From: WRDS01 sp964492775
Lineage (GTDB): Bacteria > Actinomycetota > Coriobacteriia > Anaerosomatales > PHET01
Length of the DNA stretch: 8,443 nt
Direction: 5' to 3'
Assembly (NCBI GenBank): GCA_964492775.1
Contig: CAZBLH010000046.1
Coordinates: forward strand, 1 to 8,443
Positions within the stretch are counted from its first letter, which is position 1; the number at the start of each line of letters is the position of its first letter. The notes beneath the pieces are model-generated. The model saw nothing but the letters and a program-made list of their open reading frames with translations. It ran no database searches and was not told where the DNA came from. A program made the translations under genes and the position numbers. Below are positions 1-7,552 of the stretch, piece after piece.

Positions 1-84
1 GCCCCGGTCCGGTCGCCGTCGCGGTGTAGGATTGACATAGGAGCAACAGCTGACGCGCCACCTTGGATTACACTCGAAGTCACA
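1..84. other. Left flank: tail of the preceding cassette, no gene seen
   Basis: No supportable coding region begins or ends here. Bases 7-16 and 47-59 are complementary, each with one unpaired base, to parts of the attC half-site at 85-107, so this stretch probably contains the left arm of the upstream attC and perhaps the last codons of an upstream cassette gene. Plus-strand stop triplets lie at 27-29, 33-35 and 38-40. No rho-independent terminator with a T-run is seen for the leftward operon that ends at 130. Confidence 0.4.
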
Positions 85-115
85 GGCGCGCAGCTGAAGC
101 GCCGGACGTTAGAGC
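85..115 (+). other. Right half of an attC site at the left cassette boundary
   Basis: This is the L'/R' side of the attC of the preceding cassette, joined to the start of the present one. It contains GCGCAGCTGAAGC (88-100), identical to the matching part of the right attC, then four bases, then GACGTTAGAGC with the presumed cleavage between G108 and T109. The left half (R''/L'') is not clear. Bases 7-16 (GTCCGG, extra T, CGC) can pair with 99-107, and 47-59 can pair with 85-96 around an extra A53. Either could be the partner arm, and the R'' box may lie before position 1. No RYYYAAC box is seen in bases 1-84. Confidence 0.62.
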
Positions 116-129
116 GACCTCCCGCTACG

Positions 130-843
130 CTACGCCAGCGTGAGCTCCAGGCGGTGCTTCCGCTTCTCCCAATCCGGTAGGACCTGCTCGAGACGTGCTC
201 GAAACGCGGGTCCGTGATTGGGGTGCTCCAGGTGGCACAGCTCGTGAAGGATTACGTAGTCGATGCAGTCTCGCGGTGCCTTCATCAGATCGAGACTCAG
301 CGATAGGGCGCCGGATGGTGACAGGCTGCCCCAACGCGAACGCATCGTGCGGATCCGCAGATCGGGTTGTACTGCATCTCCGCGACCGAAGCGCTCCCAG
401 CACCACTGAAGACGCTCGGCGAAGCGCTCCCGTGCCTTCTGCCGATACCAACCCTCCAGCACCTCGCGGACATGCTCTCGATCCGACGGCTCGCGCACGA
501 CCACCAAGAAGCGGCCACCGACCAGCTTGACGCTCTCGCGCTCGCCGCTGACCACCTTCAGTCGATACTGCCGCCCCAGATACAGATGCGTCTCACCGCT
601 CACGAACTGACGCAGCGGTGTCCGCGGGCGGAACTGCTCGAAATAGCGTTGCTGCCCCACAATCCAGCGCGCGCGCCGGGCCACTCGAGTCTGGACATCC
701 TCGAATACGGTGCCCAGCGGGGCGACGACATCCACCGTTCCGTCTGGCAAGACCGAAATCGCCAGTGTTGAACGATCGGCGTGGCGCAGCGTGAACGCGA
801 TGCGCCGGTCGCCATAGGCTACTTCACACACGCGATCGCTCAT
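130..843 (-). CDS. YgjP/DUF45-type zinc metallopeptidase, last gene of the R-M operon
   Basis: The 237-residue protein is a predicted cytoplasmic zinc-dependent peptidase of the YgjP-like (DUF45, SprT/WSS1-related) group. The zinc site is HELCH at residues 200-204 with a third histidine at 210, giving HExxHx5H; E201 would be the catalytic base. The family hallmark RSRWGS lies at 168-173, and the C-terminal FRARLEQVLPDW segment (214-225) is also typical. The N-terminal half (about 10-120) is beta-rich, as in YgjP. There is no signal peptide or membrane segment. The start ATG overlaps the hsdR stop as ATGA (840-843), so translation is probably coupled; AGGAG at 856-860 sits 12 bases upstream, which is rather far. 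Genes of this family are often found beside hsdR in type I operons, but their substrate there is unknown. Turnover of R-M subunits or of a protein-DNA adduct is speculation. The family call is firm, the role is not. Confidence 0.9.
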   Translation of the reverse strand: MSDRVCEVAYGDRRIAFTLRHADRSTLAISVLPDGTVDVVAPLGTVFEDVQTRVARRARWIVGQQRYFEQFRPRTPLRQFVSGETHLYLGRQYRLKVVSGERESVKLVGGRFLVVVREPSDREHVREVLEGWYRQKARERFAERLQWCWERFGRGDAVQPDLRIRTMRSRWGSLSPSGALSLSLDLMKAPRDCIDYVILHELCHLEHPNHGPAFRARLEQVLPDWEKRKHRLELTLA

Positions 844-3800
844 CGGTGTGCTCTGCTCCTCGCGACACGCATGACGCGCTCGATGATCTCGTCGTGCTGC
901 TCAGGGGCCAGATGAACACCGTGTTCATCACGGACGACGTCGTATAGGTAGTCGTCCATCTCGTCGCGCGTGCGGTTCTGGGCATCGGGGTCGTCCCAGT
1001 AACGCACCTTGTGGTTGCGGGCGAGGATCCCCCGCATCGCGATGGCTGCATCGGCTGCAATCTCGTCGAGGTCGGGAGCGGCAAGCCCCGTTTCCTGCAG
1101 AACCTCGCGGACCACCCCGAAGTAGGCCATGGCAGCTTCGTCGGACGCGATGCGCTCGGGCACGGCTTCATGTTCGCCCGTTACGACGCGCTGCCTGATG
1201 TCGACCACGGTCTCCAGATAGTCCTGCTCGCTGATGCGCCGCGCGAGGAAGTCGTCGATGGCCTGCTGGATCATCTCTGAGAACTTCTGGTAGAGCGCCG
1301 GGTCCTCGTCCATCCGCTCGGTGATGACTCGTTTGGTTGCATGGGCGATTGCGTCCGCAACGGCGGCAGACGACTTACCCTCAGCGACGCCGTGAACCTC
1401 CTTGAGCTGCTCGAACTGCTGTTCGTCGAAGATGTTGACCGGCTCGTTGAGCGCGATCACCTCGTCGGCGCGGATATGCGTGTCGAGCAACTTCTTGATC
1501 TTCGGCTCGTACTCGCGGTAGTCGACCGACTCCGCGTACCGGAACCGGATCGACTGGCGCAGCCGCTCGAATCGCTTCAGGTCGCGCTTGTACTCGCGGA
1601 CCCGGTCTGGGTCGGTATCGCGAATGAACGACTCCGTGGAGAGCGCGATTCCGAGAGTCCGAGCGAACAGTGAAAGGCGCTCGTAGAACTCGTCACGCTT
1701 CGCTTTGTCCGCGAGCGCAAGCTCGTAGGCCTCCTCGTCGTAGGCGTTCCTGACTTCTTTGAACAGGTCGAGCAGGTCCGCATGTCGCTGAGGCAGCTTC
1801 GCGATCTCGCTGTTGACCGAAGCGATGGTGTCGGCCAGGTCCGCTTCATCGAAGCCGTCGAGAGCGTCGTACATGGCCAACGCCTCGTCGAGTTCGCCGA
1901 GTGTCCCCTCGTAGTCCACGACGTAGCCGAAGTCCTTGCCCTCGTAGAGGCGGTTCACACGGGCGATTGCCTGGAGCAGGGTGTGTTCGCGAAGGCTGCG
2001 GCACAGGTACAGCACCGTGTTGCGGTGACAGTCGAAGCCGGTCAGCAGCTTGTCGACGACGATGAGGATCTCCGGGGCCTCGGGGCCCTTGAAGCGTTCG
2101 ATGATGCGTTCGTTGTAGTTGGATTCGTCCCCGTACTTGGCCATCATACGCTGCCAGAACCTCACGACCTCGTCGGTCGGCTCGGCGTCGGGGTCCTCCC
2201 AGCCCTCGCGCATGTCCGGCCCGGATATCAGCACCTCGCTTGTCACGTCGCCGAGTTCGTCGAGGTACTCCTTGTACCTGAGGGCGGCGGCCTTGTTCGG
2301 AGCTACGAGTTGAGCCTTGAAGCCGGTGCCCTGCCAGTTGGCGCGGAAGTGCTCCGAGATGTCGAACGCTCGCATGTAGATGACACGGTCGGCCTTGGAG
2401 AGCATCTCCGCTCGTGCGTACTTCTTCTTCAGGTCGGCGGCCTGCTCGTCTTCGAGGTCCCGCGTGTAGCGCTCGAACCACAGGTCGATGGCGTCCTGAT
2501 CCTGCTCCATCACCACGTGTCGGCCTTCGTACAGCAGCGGGACGACCGCGCCGTCCTCAACCGCCTGCTTCATCGAGTAGGACGGCTCGATCAGCCCTCC
2601 GAAGCGCAGGAAGTTGTTGCGCTCCTTCTTCATGAGCGGTGTTCCGGTGAAACCGATGTAGCAGCCGCGGGGGAACATCTGGCGCATCTTGGCGGCATGG
2701 CTCCCGAACTGCGTGCGGTGGCTCTCATCGACCAACACGAAGATGTCCGGCGAGTCGTTGCTGTAGCGCCCTTGCTCGAGCGCGTTGTCGAACTTGTGCA
2801 CGAGGGTCGTGATGATCGCCGCGTCTGTCTCGGAGACGAGCTTGAGCAGGTTGCGGCCTGAGGTGGCACGTTTGGGAGCCAGCCCGCAGGCGGCGAACGT
2901 GTTCTTGAGCTGCTTGTCCAGGTCCTCGCGATCGGTCACCAGCACAATGCGCGGGTTGGGGATATCGGAGTCCATGGCGAGATTGCGGGCCAGCATGACC
3001 ATCGTGAGTGACTTGCCGGAACCCTGGGTGTGCCAGACCATGCCGCCGCTTCTTGCGCCGCTCTCATCAAACCTCTTCACGCGAGCCAGGGTCGACTTGA
3101 TGACGAAGTACTGCTGATACCGTGCGATGCGCTTCTCGCCGCCTTCGAACAGAGTGAAGCGGTACGCGAGCTCGAGCAGCCGTTCGGGGCGGCACAGGCT
3201 GTGGATCGCGCCGTCTTGCGCCGTGAGTTCGCGCGGCCCTTGCGCCTCGAGGGCGTCGAAGTGGCGCCGAGCGACGGCGAAATCACCGGAGAAGAGTGCT
3301 GTTCGCGCCTCCTTGGACAACGGGCTGTTCGCCAGCGCAGCGACCTGGGCCTCGTCATCCTCCATCTCGCGCCAGTGTCCCCAGAACAGCGCGCTTGCTC
3401 CCACCGTTGCATACCTCGCGTCGTTCTTGTTGATCGCTACAAGCAGCTGGGCGAAGACGAACAGCCCGGGGATGTACTCGGTACTCTGGTTCCGGATCTG
3501 CTGTGAGATCGCCTGTTCGACCTCGACCGATGGGGCCTTGCACTCGATCACCGCAAGGGGAATCCCGTTGACGAACAGCACGATGTCGGGTCTTGCGGTC
3601 TCGGTGCTCCGATAGCGCTCGACGGGGAACTCCGCCGTGACATGGAACACGTTGCGTTCCGGGTGTGCCCAGTCGATGTAGGACAGGTTGAAGCTCTTCG
3701 AATCGCCTTCGATGGTCTGCTCGAGCGTCGTCCCGAGCGTGAGGAGGTCATAGATCGCCTCGTTGGTGCGATGCAGACCATCGAACCGGACGCTCTTGAG

Positions 3801-4040
3801 TCGCTGGATCGCGCTTTGGATGTTCTCTTCGCTGAAGAGGTACTCGCCGCCCTTGTAACTGATCCGGTTGATGCGCTTGAGCTGCTCGCGGAGCACGTCG
3901 TCGAGCACGACGTTGCCAAATCTTTCTCCGCGAAGCGCGTGCGCATGTGCTGGCGGCAGGTACTCGTAGCCGAGATTGATGAGGAGCTGGAGTGCCGGAA
4001 TCTGGGAGAGCAGCTTCTCGTCGAACGCGAAGGGGGACAC
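840..4040 (-). CDS. hsdR: Type I restriction enzyme R subunit (DNA translocase and nuclease)
   Basis: The 1066-residue HsdR binds the HsdM/HsdS methylase, pumps unmodified DNA using ATP and cuts it at a distance. The N-terminal PD-(D/E)xK nuclease shows PD at 151-152, ECK at 166-168 and a QSTEY (QxxxY) motif at 185-189. The superfamily 2 motor shows Walker A TQGSGKS at 338-344, DESH at 438-441, TGTP at 465-468, LTGFD at 666-670 and QAIARVNR at 690-697. The rest, to residue 1066, is the helical C-terminal region that docks on HsdM. All catalytic motifs look intact, and the length is close to that of EcoR124I-type HsdR. The start is the GTG at 4040: AAGGAG lies six bases upstream and overlaps the stop codon of the DUF3800 gene, and the protein from there begins in the family style (SPFAFDEKLL). 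The open frame runs on upstream to 4250, but that part is low-complexity shadow of the neighbouring gene. The 3' end overlaps the metallopeptidase gene by ATGA. Confidence 0.96.
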   Translation of the reverse strand: MSPFAFDEKLLSQIPALQLLINLGYEYLPPAHAHALRGERFGNVVLDDVLREQLKRINRISYKGGEYLFSEENIQSAIQRLKSVRFDGLHRTNEAIYDLLTLGTTLEQTIEGDSKSFNLSYIDWAHPERNVFHVTAEFPVERYRSTETARPDIVLFVNGIPLAVIECKAPSVEVEQAISQQIRNQSTEYIPGLFVFAQLLVAINKNDARYATVGASALFWGHWREMEDDEAQVAALANSPLSKEARTALFSGDFAVARRHFDALEAQGPRELTAQDGAIHSLCRPERLLELAYRFTLFEGGEKRIARYQQYFVIKSTLARVKRFDESGARSGGMVWHTQGSGKSLTMVMLARNLAMDSDIPNPRIVLVTDREDLDKQLKNTFAACGLAPKRATSGRNLLKLVSETDAAIITTLVHKFDNALEQGRYSNDSPDIFVLVDESHRTQFGSHAAKMRQMFPRGCYIGFTGTPLMKKERNNFLRFGGLIEPSYSMKQAVEDGAVVPLLYEGRHVVMEQDQDAIDLWFERYTRDLEDEQAADLKKKYARAEMLSKADRVIYMRAFDISEHFRANWQGTGFKAQLVAPNKAAALRYKEYLDELGDVTSEVLISGPDMREGWEDPDAEPTDEVVRFWQRMMAKYGDESNYNERIIERFKGPEAPEILIVVDKLLTGFDCHRNTVLYLCRSLREHTLLQAIARVNRLYEGKDFGYVVDYEGTLGELDEALAMYDALDGFDEADLADTIASVNSEIAKLPQRHADLLDLFKEVRNAYDEEAYELALADKAKRDEFYERLSLFARTLGIALSTESFIRDTDPDRVREYKRDLKRFERLRQSIRFRYAESVDYREYEPKIKKLLDTHIRADEVIALNEPVNIFDEQQFEQLKEVHGVAEGKSSAAVADAIAHATKRVITERMDEDPALYQKFSEMIQQAIDDFLARRISEQDYLETVVDIRQRVVTGEHEAVPERIASDEAAMAYFGVVREVLQETGLAAPDLDEIAADAAIAMRGILARNHKVRYWDDPDAQNRTRDEMDDYLYDVVRDEHGVHLAPEQHDEIIERVMRVARSRAHR

Positions 4041-4046
4041 GTCGAT

Positions 4047-4052
4047 CTCCTT
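4047..4052 (-). promoter_or_regulatory. Ribosome binding site fixing the hsdR GTG start
   Basis: AAGGAG on the minus strand lies six bases before the GTG at 4040-4038. Its first two bases are the AA of the TAA stop of the DUF3800 gene (4053-4051). A ribosome terminating on that gene would finish on top of the hsdR start signal, so hsdR is likely translated by re-initiation even though this is the only junction without a 4-base overlap. Confidence 0.8.
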
Positions 4053-4869
4053 ACATGGGTAGCGATGGGTGGGAGATGGTCTTGTAGAACTCGACACACT
4101 CCGCCTTCGCGCAGCGGCCAAGCTTCTCTCGACGGTTCTCCAGGATCGAGAAGAGGGCATCGACATAGGTTGCTTCGCCCGTGCACGCCTCGGACTGCCC
4201 AGAGCGAAGCTCGATGAAGCGGCGGTAAACGTAGGCGACCACGTCAGCAACTTGGATGAACGATGAGTGCTTCGAGTTGATGGCGAACGCGGTGTTCACG
4301 ATCTGGTCGAAGCGCTCACCTTGTTTCAGGGTCTTGCTGGCGGCGTGGTACAGGCCGTCGAACCATGGGTCGGATTCGTATAGTGCATCTGAGAGGGGGG
4401 CCATGCCGCCCTTGTTGTCGTCGAAGATGAGCACCGACAGGCCCTTGTTGTTCTTGAGGTTGCGCATCTTCTTCTGTACGACCGCGGCCACGTACATGCC
4501 GCTGAGCACCCAGTAGCTCTTCTGACACGGGAACTTGAACACGCCGGCTTCGCACGCTGCCTCGAACCGCGAGAATGACAGGCCGAAGACGACAAGCTTC
4601 GAGCAACTCACCGCAACCCGACAGATGTCGGTGATGAAGTCCTTGCGTCCCTGTGGATCGATCTTGTTCCAACCGCCCTTGCCCTCGAGCAGCTTCTTCG
4701 TCTTGATCTCCGCGGGTGAGCCCGGATGGCGCGTCAGGAATCCGGTCACCAGGGCATCGAGCTCCGCGGTGTACTTTCGGAGCTTGTAGGCATCTACAAG
4801 CACGCCCGCCATGACGAACACGTCGCCCTGGTCAGAGTCCCCAGACTCGTCTACGTAAACGAACTTCAT
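4051..4869 (-). CDS. DUF3800 domain protein within the R-M operon
   Basis: The 272-residue protein matches the DUF3800 pattern: an N-terminal strand ending in YVDESGD (residues 5-11), an acidic residue in AEIK (53-56), a strand ending in FDD (149-151) and a C-terminal QVADVVAYVYRR (206-217). D7, E54, D150/D151 and D209 are spaced as the metal ligands of an RNase H-like fold would be. DUF3800 has, to my recollection, been assigned to that superfamily, so a metal-dependent nuclease or phosphoesterase is the likely activity; no function is established. The protein is cytoplasmic with no membrane segment. The ATG overlaps the hsdS stop as ATGA (4866-4869), with GAGGG at 4877-4881 as a weak binding site. 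The gene separates hsdS from hsdR, where typical operons have nothing or a toxin/anticodon-nuclease gene. It could be a third effector, an accessory nuclease or a stray passenger. Confidence 0.88.
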   Translation of the reverse strand: MKFVYVDESGDSDQGDVFVMAGVLVDAYKLRKYTAELDALVTGFLTRHPGSPAEIKTKKLLEGKGGWNKIDPQGRKDFITDICRVAVSCSKLVVFGLSFSRFEAACEAGVFKFPCQKSYWVLSGMYVAAVVQKKMRNLKNNKGLSVLIFDDNKGGMAPLSDALYESDPWFDGLYHAASKTLKQGERFDQIVNTAFAINSKHSSFIQVADVVAYVYRRFIELRSGQSEACTGEATYVDALFSILENRREKLGRCAKAECVEFYKTISHPSLPM

Positions 4870-6047
4870 GAGGCAGCCCTCGAAGCGTCGGGTGGCGTGA
4901 GGAGTCGTTGCTCAAGGCCTTGCCGCTGGACTGTGTACTGCTGCTTGAGTTGAGTCAGCAGGTCGACCTCACGACGGGCAAGGTTCAGAATGCCCGCAAC
5001 ACGACGCTGCTCCGTGAGATGTGGAAGGCGCATCCGTATCGCGCCGAAGTCAGGGAATCCTACGGATTCGCGCACGCTGCCTTGCGTGCTTCGCGAAATG
5101 TGGCCGCGAGCCCACGATGAGTTCAGCCAGTGCAGGAAGAAGTCCGAATCGACGACTGTGTCATCAAGCTCGAACACCACGTACATCGGACTCAGCGCGG
5201 CGATATCCCACTTGTCGAGTCGACCGATCGAACCGACATTGAGCCGGGAGGGGTTGTAGGCGAACTGGCCGCGGCGGACGAGCTTGTAGCCCCGCAGGTC
5301 CTCGCTTGCGATGCGCCGGGAAAAGCGGTCCGCAGGCAGCTCGAAGCCTCCTCGGTTGGTGACACTCAGTACGAGCTCGACAGAGCACTCCGCGTTTCGG
5401 ACTGACACCTCGGAGGCCAATTCCCTGACAGCGACAACGCGTCCGTCAGCACAAGCCAACAAGCGGTCGAGCAGGTCGGAATGCGCGGCTCCCTTCGCGG
5501 CGATGAGTCTCTCGGTCTTCTCGATGGCCTCATCCCACGTGGCCAGCGTTGCGGCGATGCGTCGTTGCTCGTCGAGCGGGGGGAGCGGTACCCTCACGTT
5601 CTTGCGCAGTTCTGTGGGATTGACGTTCGCTTGGCATACCGCAGGTGTAATGAGTCGCTCAACTTGGCGTCGACCGGCCGTCGAGTTCAGCCAGCGATTG
5701 AGATAGCGGGGATCGACGAGCGTCTCGTCGACTCTGAGACGCACCAAGTAGGACGCGAAGACCGCGTCCGTTTCGGCTTCAATGATTCCCGTGCATCCTA
5801 CGAGCTCACGACTGTTCGTTCTTGCGAACAGGATGTCACCCGGTCGCAGCGATAGGCCGAGCCGCTCGCCTACGGGCACGCCCATCTTGGGCGCACAGTC
5901 GGTTAGGACGCGTCCGTTCTTCACATGAGGAATCCCGACCACGGGTACGGGCTCGGAAGCGCATCCAGATGAACTGGTTCCGTACCGGCACTCTGTCAGC
6001 AGATCGCCAAGGCGAGCAGTTGTCCAGCTTGAATCCGCCGCTCTCAT
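4866..6047 (-). CDS. hsdS: Type I R-M specificity subunit S, two target recognition domains
   Basis: The 393-residue HsdS sets the bipartite DNA target of the complex. Two tandem recognition domains are visible. TRD1 is about 1-150, with RPGDILFARTN at 68-78 and PRYLNRWLNS at 113-122. It is followed by a spacer helix beginning LPPLDEQRRIAATL (155-168) and running to about 198. TRD2 is about 205-340, and is followed by the second helix beginning LPHLTEQRRVAGIL (341-354) and running to about 383. The two LPPLDEQRR-like motifs are the classic internal repeat that lets one S bind two HsdM. The length is normal and the frame intact. The ATG overlaps the hsdM stop as ATGA (6044-6047), and GAGGAG at 6056-6061, eight bases upstream, is a good binding site inside hsdM. 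The actual target sequence cannot be read from the protein. Confidence 0.95.
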   Translation of the reverse strand: MRAADSSWTTARLGDLLTECRYGTSSSGCASEPVPVVGIPHVKNGRVLTDCAPKMGVPVGERLGLSLRPGDILFARTNSRELVGCTGIIEAETDAVFASYLVRLRVDETLVDPRYLNRWLNSTAGRRQVERLITPAVCQANVNPTELRKNVRVPLPPLDEQRRIAATLATWDEAIEKTERLIAAKGAAHSDLLDRLLACADGRVVAVRELASEVSVRNAECSVELVLSVTNRGGFELPADRFSRRIASEDLRGYKLVRRGQFAYNPSRLNVGSIGRLDKWDIAALSPMYVVFELDDTVVDSDFFLHWLNSSWARGHISRSTQGSVRESVGFPDFGAIRMRLPHLTEQRRVAGILNLARREVDLLTQLKQQYTVQRQGLEQRLLTPPDASRAAS

Positions 6048-7552
6048 CGGAGCATCTCCTCAAGCAGCTTCGACATCTTCCCACGCACCTCGGCAAGCTC
6101 GCCCTCGAGCTGCTCGATCTCGGCCTGCACGGCGACGACGTCGATGGGCTCGGGCTCCTCGAAGGTGTCCACGTATCGTGGGATGTTGAGGTTGAAATCG
6201 TTCTCGGCGATCTCGTCGAGACCGGCGATGTGGGCGTACTTGTCCACGTCCTGCCGCGCGCGATACGTCTCGACGATGCGCTCGATGTGCTCGGCACCTA
6301 GAGTGTTCTTGTTCTTGCCGGGCACGAAGTCCTTGCTTGCGTCGATGAAGACGACATCCCGGCAGTTCTCGCGCGGCCCGCCCTTCTCACGTGCGCGGTC
6401 GAACACGAGGATGGCGACCGGGATGCCCGTAGTGGGGAACAGGTTGCTCGGCAAGCCGATGACCGCGTCGAGCAGGTTCTCCTCGATCATGTGCTGTCGG
6501 ATGCGCTTCTCGGCCTGACCTCTGAAGAGCACGCCGTGCGGGACGACTACGGCCACGCGGCCACTCCGTTCACGCGCGACCTCGACCATATGGGTGATGA
6601 ACGCCCAGTCGCCCTTGCTCTTCGGCGGGATGCCACGCCAGAAGCGGTTGTAGCGGTCGCTCGCGGCGTTCTCGGCCCCCCACTTGTCGAGCGAGAAAGG
6701 CGGGTTCGCCACGACCACATCGAAGCGCATCAGCCGGTCGCCTTCGACGAGTGCGGGGCTGTTGAGCGTGTCGCACCACTCGATGCGGGCGCTGTCGGCG
6801 CCATGCAAGAACATGTTCATGCGGGCGAGCGCCCAGGTCGAGCCGTTGACCTCCATGCCGAACAGCGCGAAATCCGGGTTGCCGACCTCACGGGCCGCCT
6901 CGATGAGAAGCCCGCCCGAGCCGCACGCCGGGTCGCAGATCGTGTTGCCCGGCTTGGGCGCCGCCAGCTTCGCGACGAGCTGCGAGACGGCGTGAGGAGT
7001 GTAGAACTCGCCCGCCTTCTTACCGGCGTCCGCCGCGAATCGCTCGATCAAGTAGATGTACGCGTTGCCGATCACGTCTTCGGCCACCCTGCTCGGCCGC
7101 ATGTCGAGCTCAGGCTTGTGGAAGTCCTCGAGAAGGGTCTTCAGGCGCCTGTTGCGGTCCTTGATCTTCCCGAGGTTCGCCTCGTTGTTGAAGTCGATGT
7201 TGCGGAACACGCCCTCGAGCTTCGCCTTGTTCGCCTCTTCGATAGCGTCCAGGGCGATGTTGATGAGCTCGCCGATGTTGTCGGCGTTGCGCTGCTCGTA
7301 CAGGTCGTAGAAACTTGCGCCTTCGGGCAGGACGAAGCGCTCACGCTCGAGCTTGCGCCGGATGCGCACGTCGTCGTCACCGTACTGCTCGCGGTAGCCC
7401 TCGTAGTGCTCCAGCCACGCGTCGGACACGTACTTGAGGAACAGCATCACGAGGATGTAGTCCTTGTACTGCGCGGGATCCACCGCGCCCCGGAACGTGT
7501 CGCATGCGGCCCACGCCGCGTCGTTGATGTCCTTCTGGCGTACCTGTGTCAT
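6044..7552 (-). CDS. hsdM: Type I R-M methyltransferase subunit M
   Basis: The 502-residue HsdM is an N6-adenine DNA methyltransferase (gamma type) that transfers the methyl of S-adenosylmethionine to adenine in the target set by HsdS. Order of parts: the N-terminal helical HsdM_N domain (about 1-145, with QYKDYILVMLFLKYVSD at 28-44), EFYTP at 182-186, the AdoMet-binding motif I DPACGSGG at 207-214, catalytic motif IV NPPF at 283-286, and a C-terminal coiled coil (about 470-502) that packs against HsdS. The start is the ATG at 7552, eight bases after AAAGGAGGT, a near-perfect Shine-Dalgarno; the frame stays open upstream to 7954, but that part only overlaps the half-S gene. It overlaps the upstream gene by ATGA (7549-7552) and hsdS by ATGA (6044-6047). 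Everything needed for activity looks present. Confidence 0.97.
   Translation of the reverse strand: MTQVRQKDINDAAWAACDTFRGAVDPAQYKDYILVMLFLKYVSDAWLEHYEGYREQYGDDDVRIRRKLERERFVLPEGASFYDLYEQRNADNIGELINIALDAIEEANKAKLEGVFRNIDFNNEANLGKIKDRNRRLKTLLEDFHKPELDMRPSRVAEDVIGNAYIYLIERFAADAGKKAGEFYTPHAVSQLVAKLAAPKPGNTICDPACGSGGLLIEAAREVGNPDFALFGMEVNGSTWALARMNMFLHGADSARIEWCDTLNSPALVEGDRLMRFDVVVANPPFSLDKWGAENAASDRYNRFWRGIPPKSKGDWAFITHMVEVARERSGRVAVVVPHGVLFRGQAEKRIRQHMIEENLLDAVIGLPSNLFPTTGIPVAILVFDRAREKGGPRENCRDVVFIDASKDFVPGKNKNTLGAEHIERIVETYRARQDVDKYAHIAGLDEIAENDFNLNIPRYVDTFEEPEPIDVVAVQAEIEQLEGELAEVRGKMSKLLEEMLR

Noticed and set aside
85..103. GGCGC-GCAGCTGAA-GCGCC as terminator of the operon
   Set aside because: No T-run follows in the leftward direction and the sequence is better explained as part of the attC half-site.
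1782..2861. 359-residue open frame on the + strand antisense to hsdR
   Set aside because: It lies wholly inside hsdR, whose motifs are intact. Its composition (rich in V, L, E, R, H) is the usual antisense shadow of a GC-rich gene, and no known motif is seen.
4041..4250. Extension of the hsdR frame upstream of 4040
   Set aside because: The added 70 residues are low-complexity shadow of the DUF3800 gene; AAGGAG and the conserved N-terminus support the GTG at 4040.
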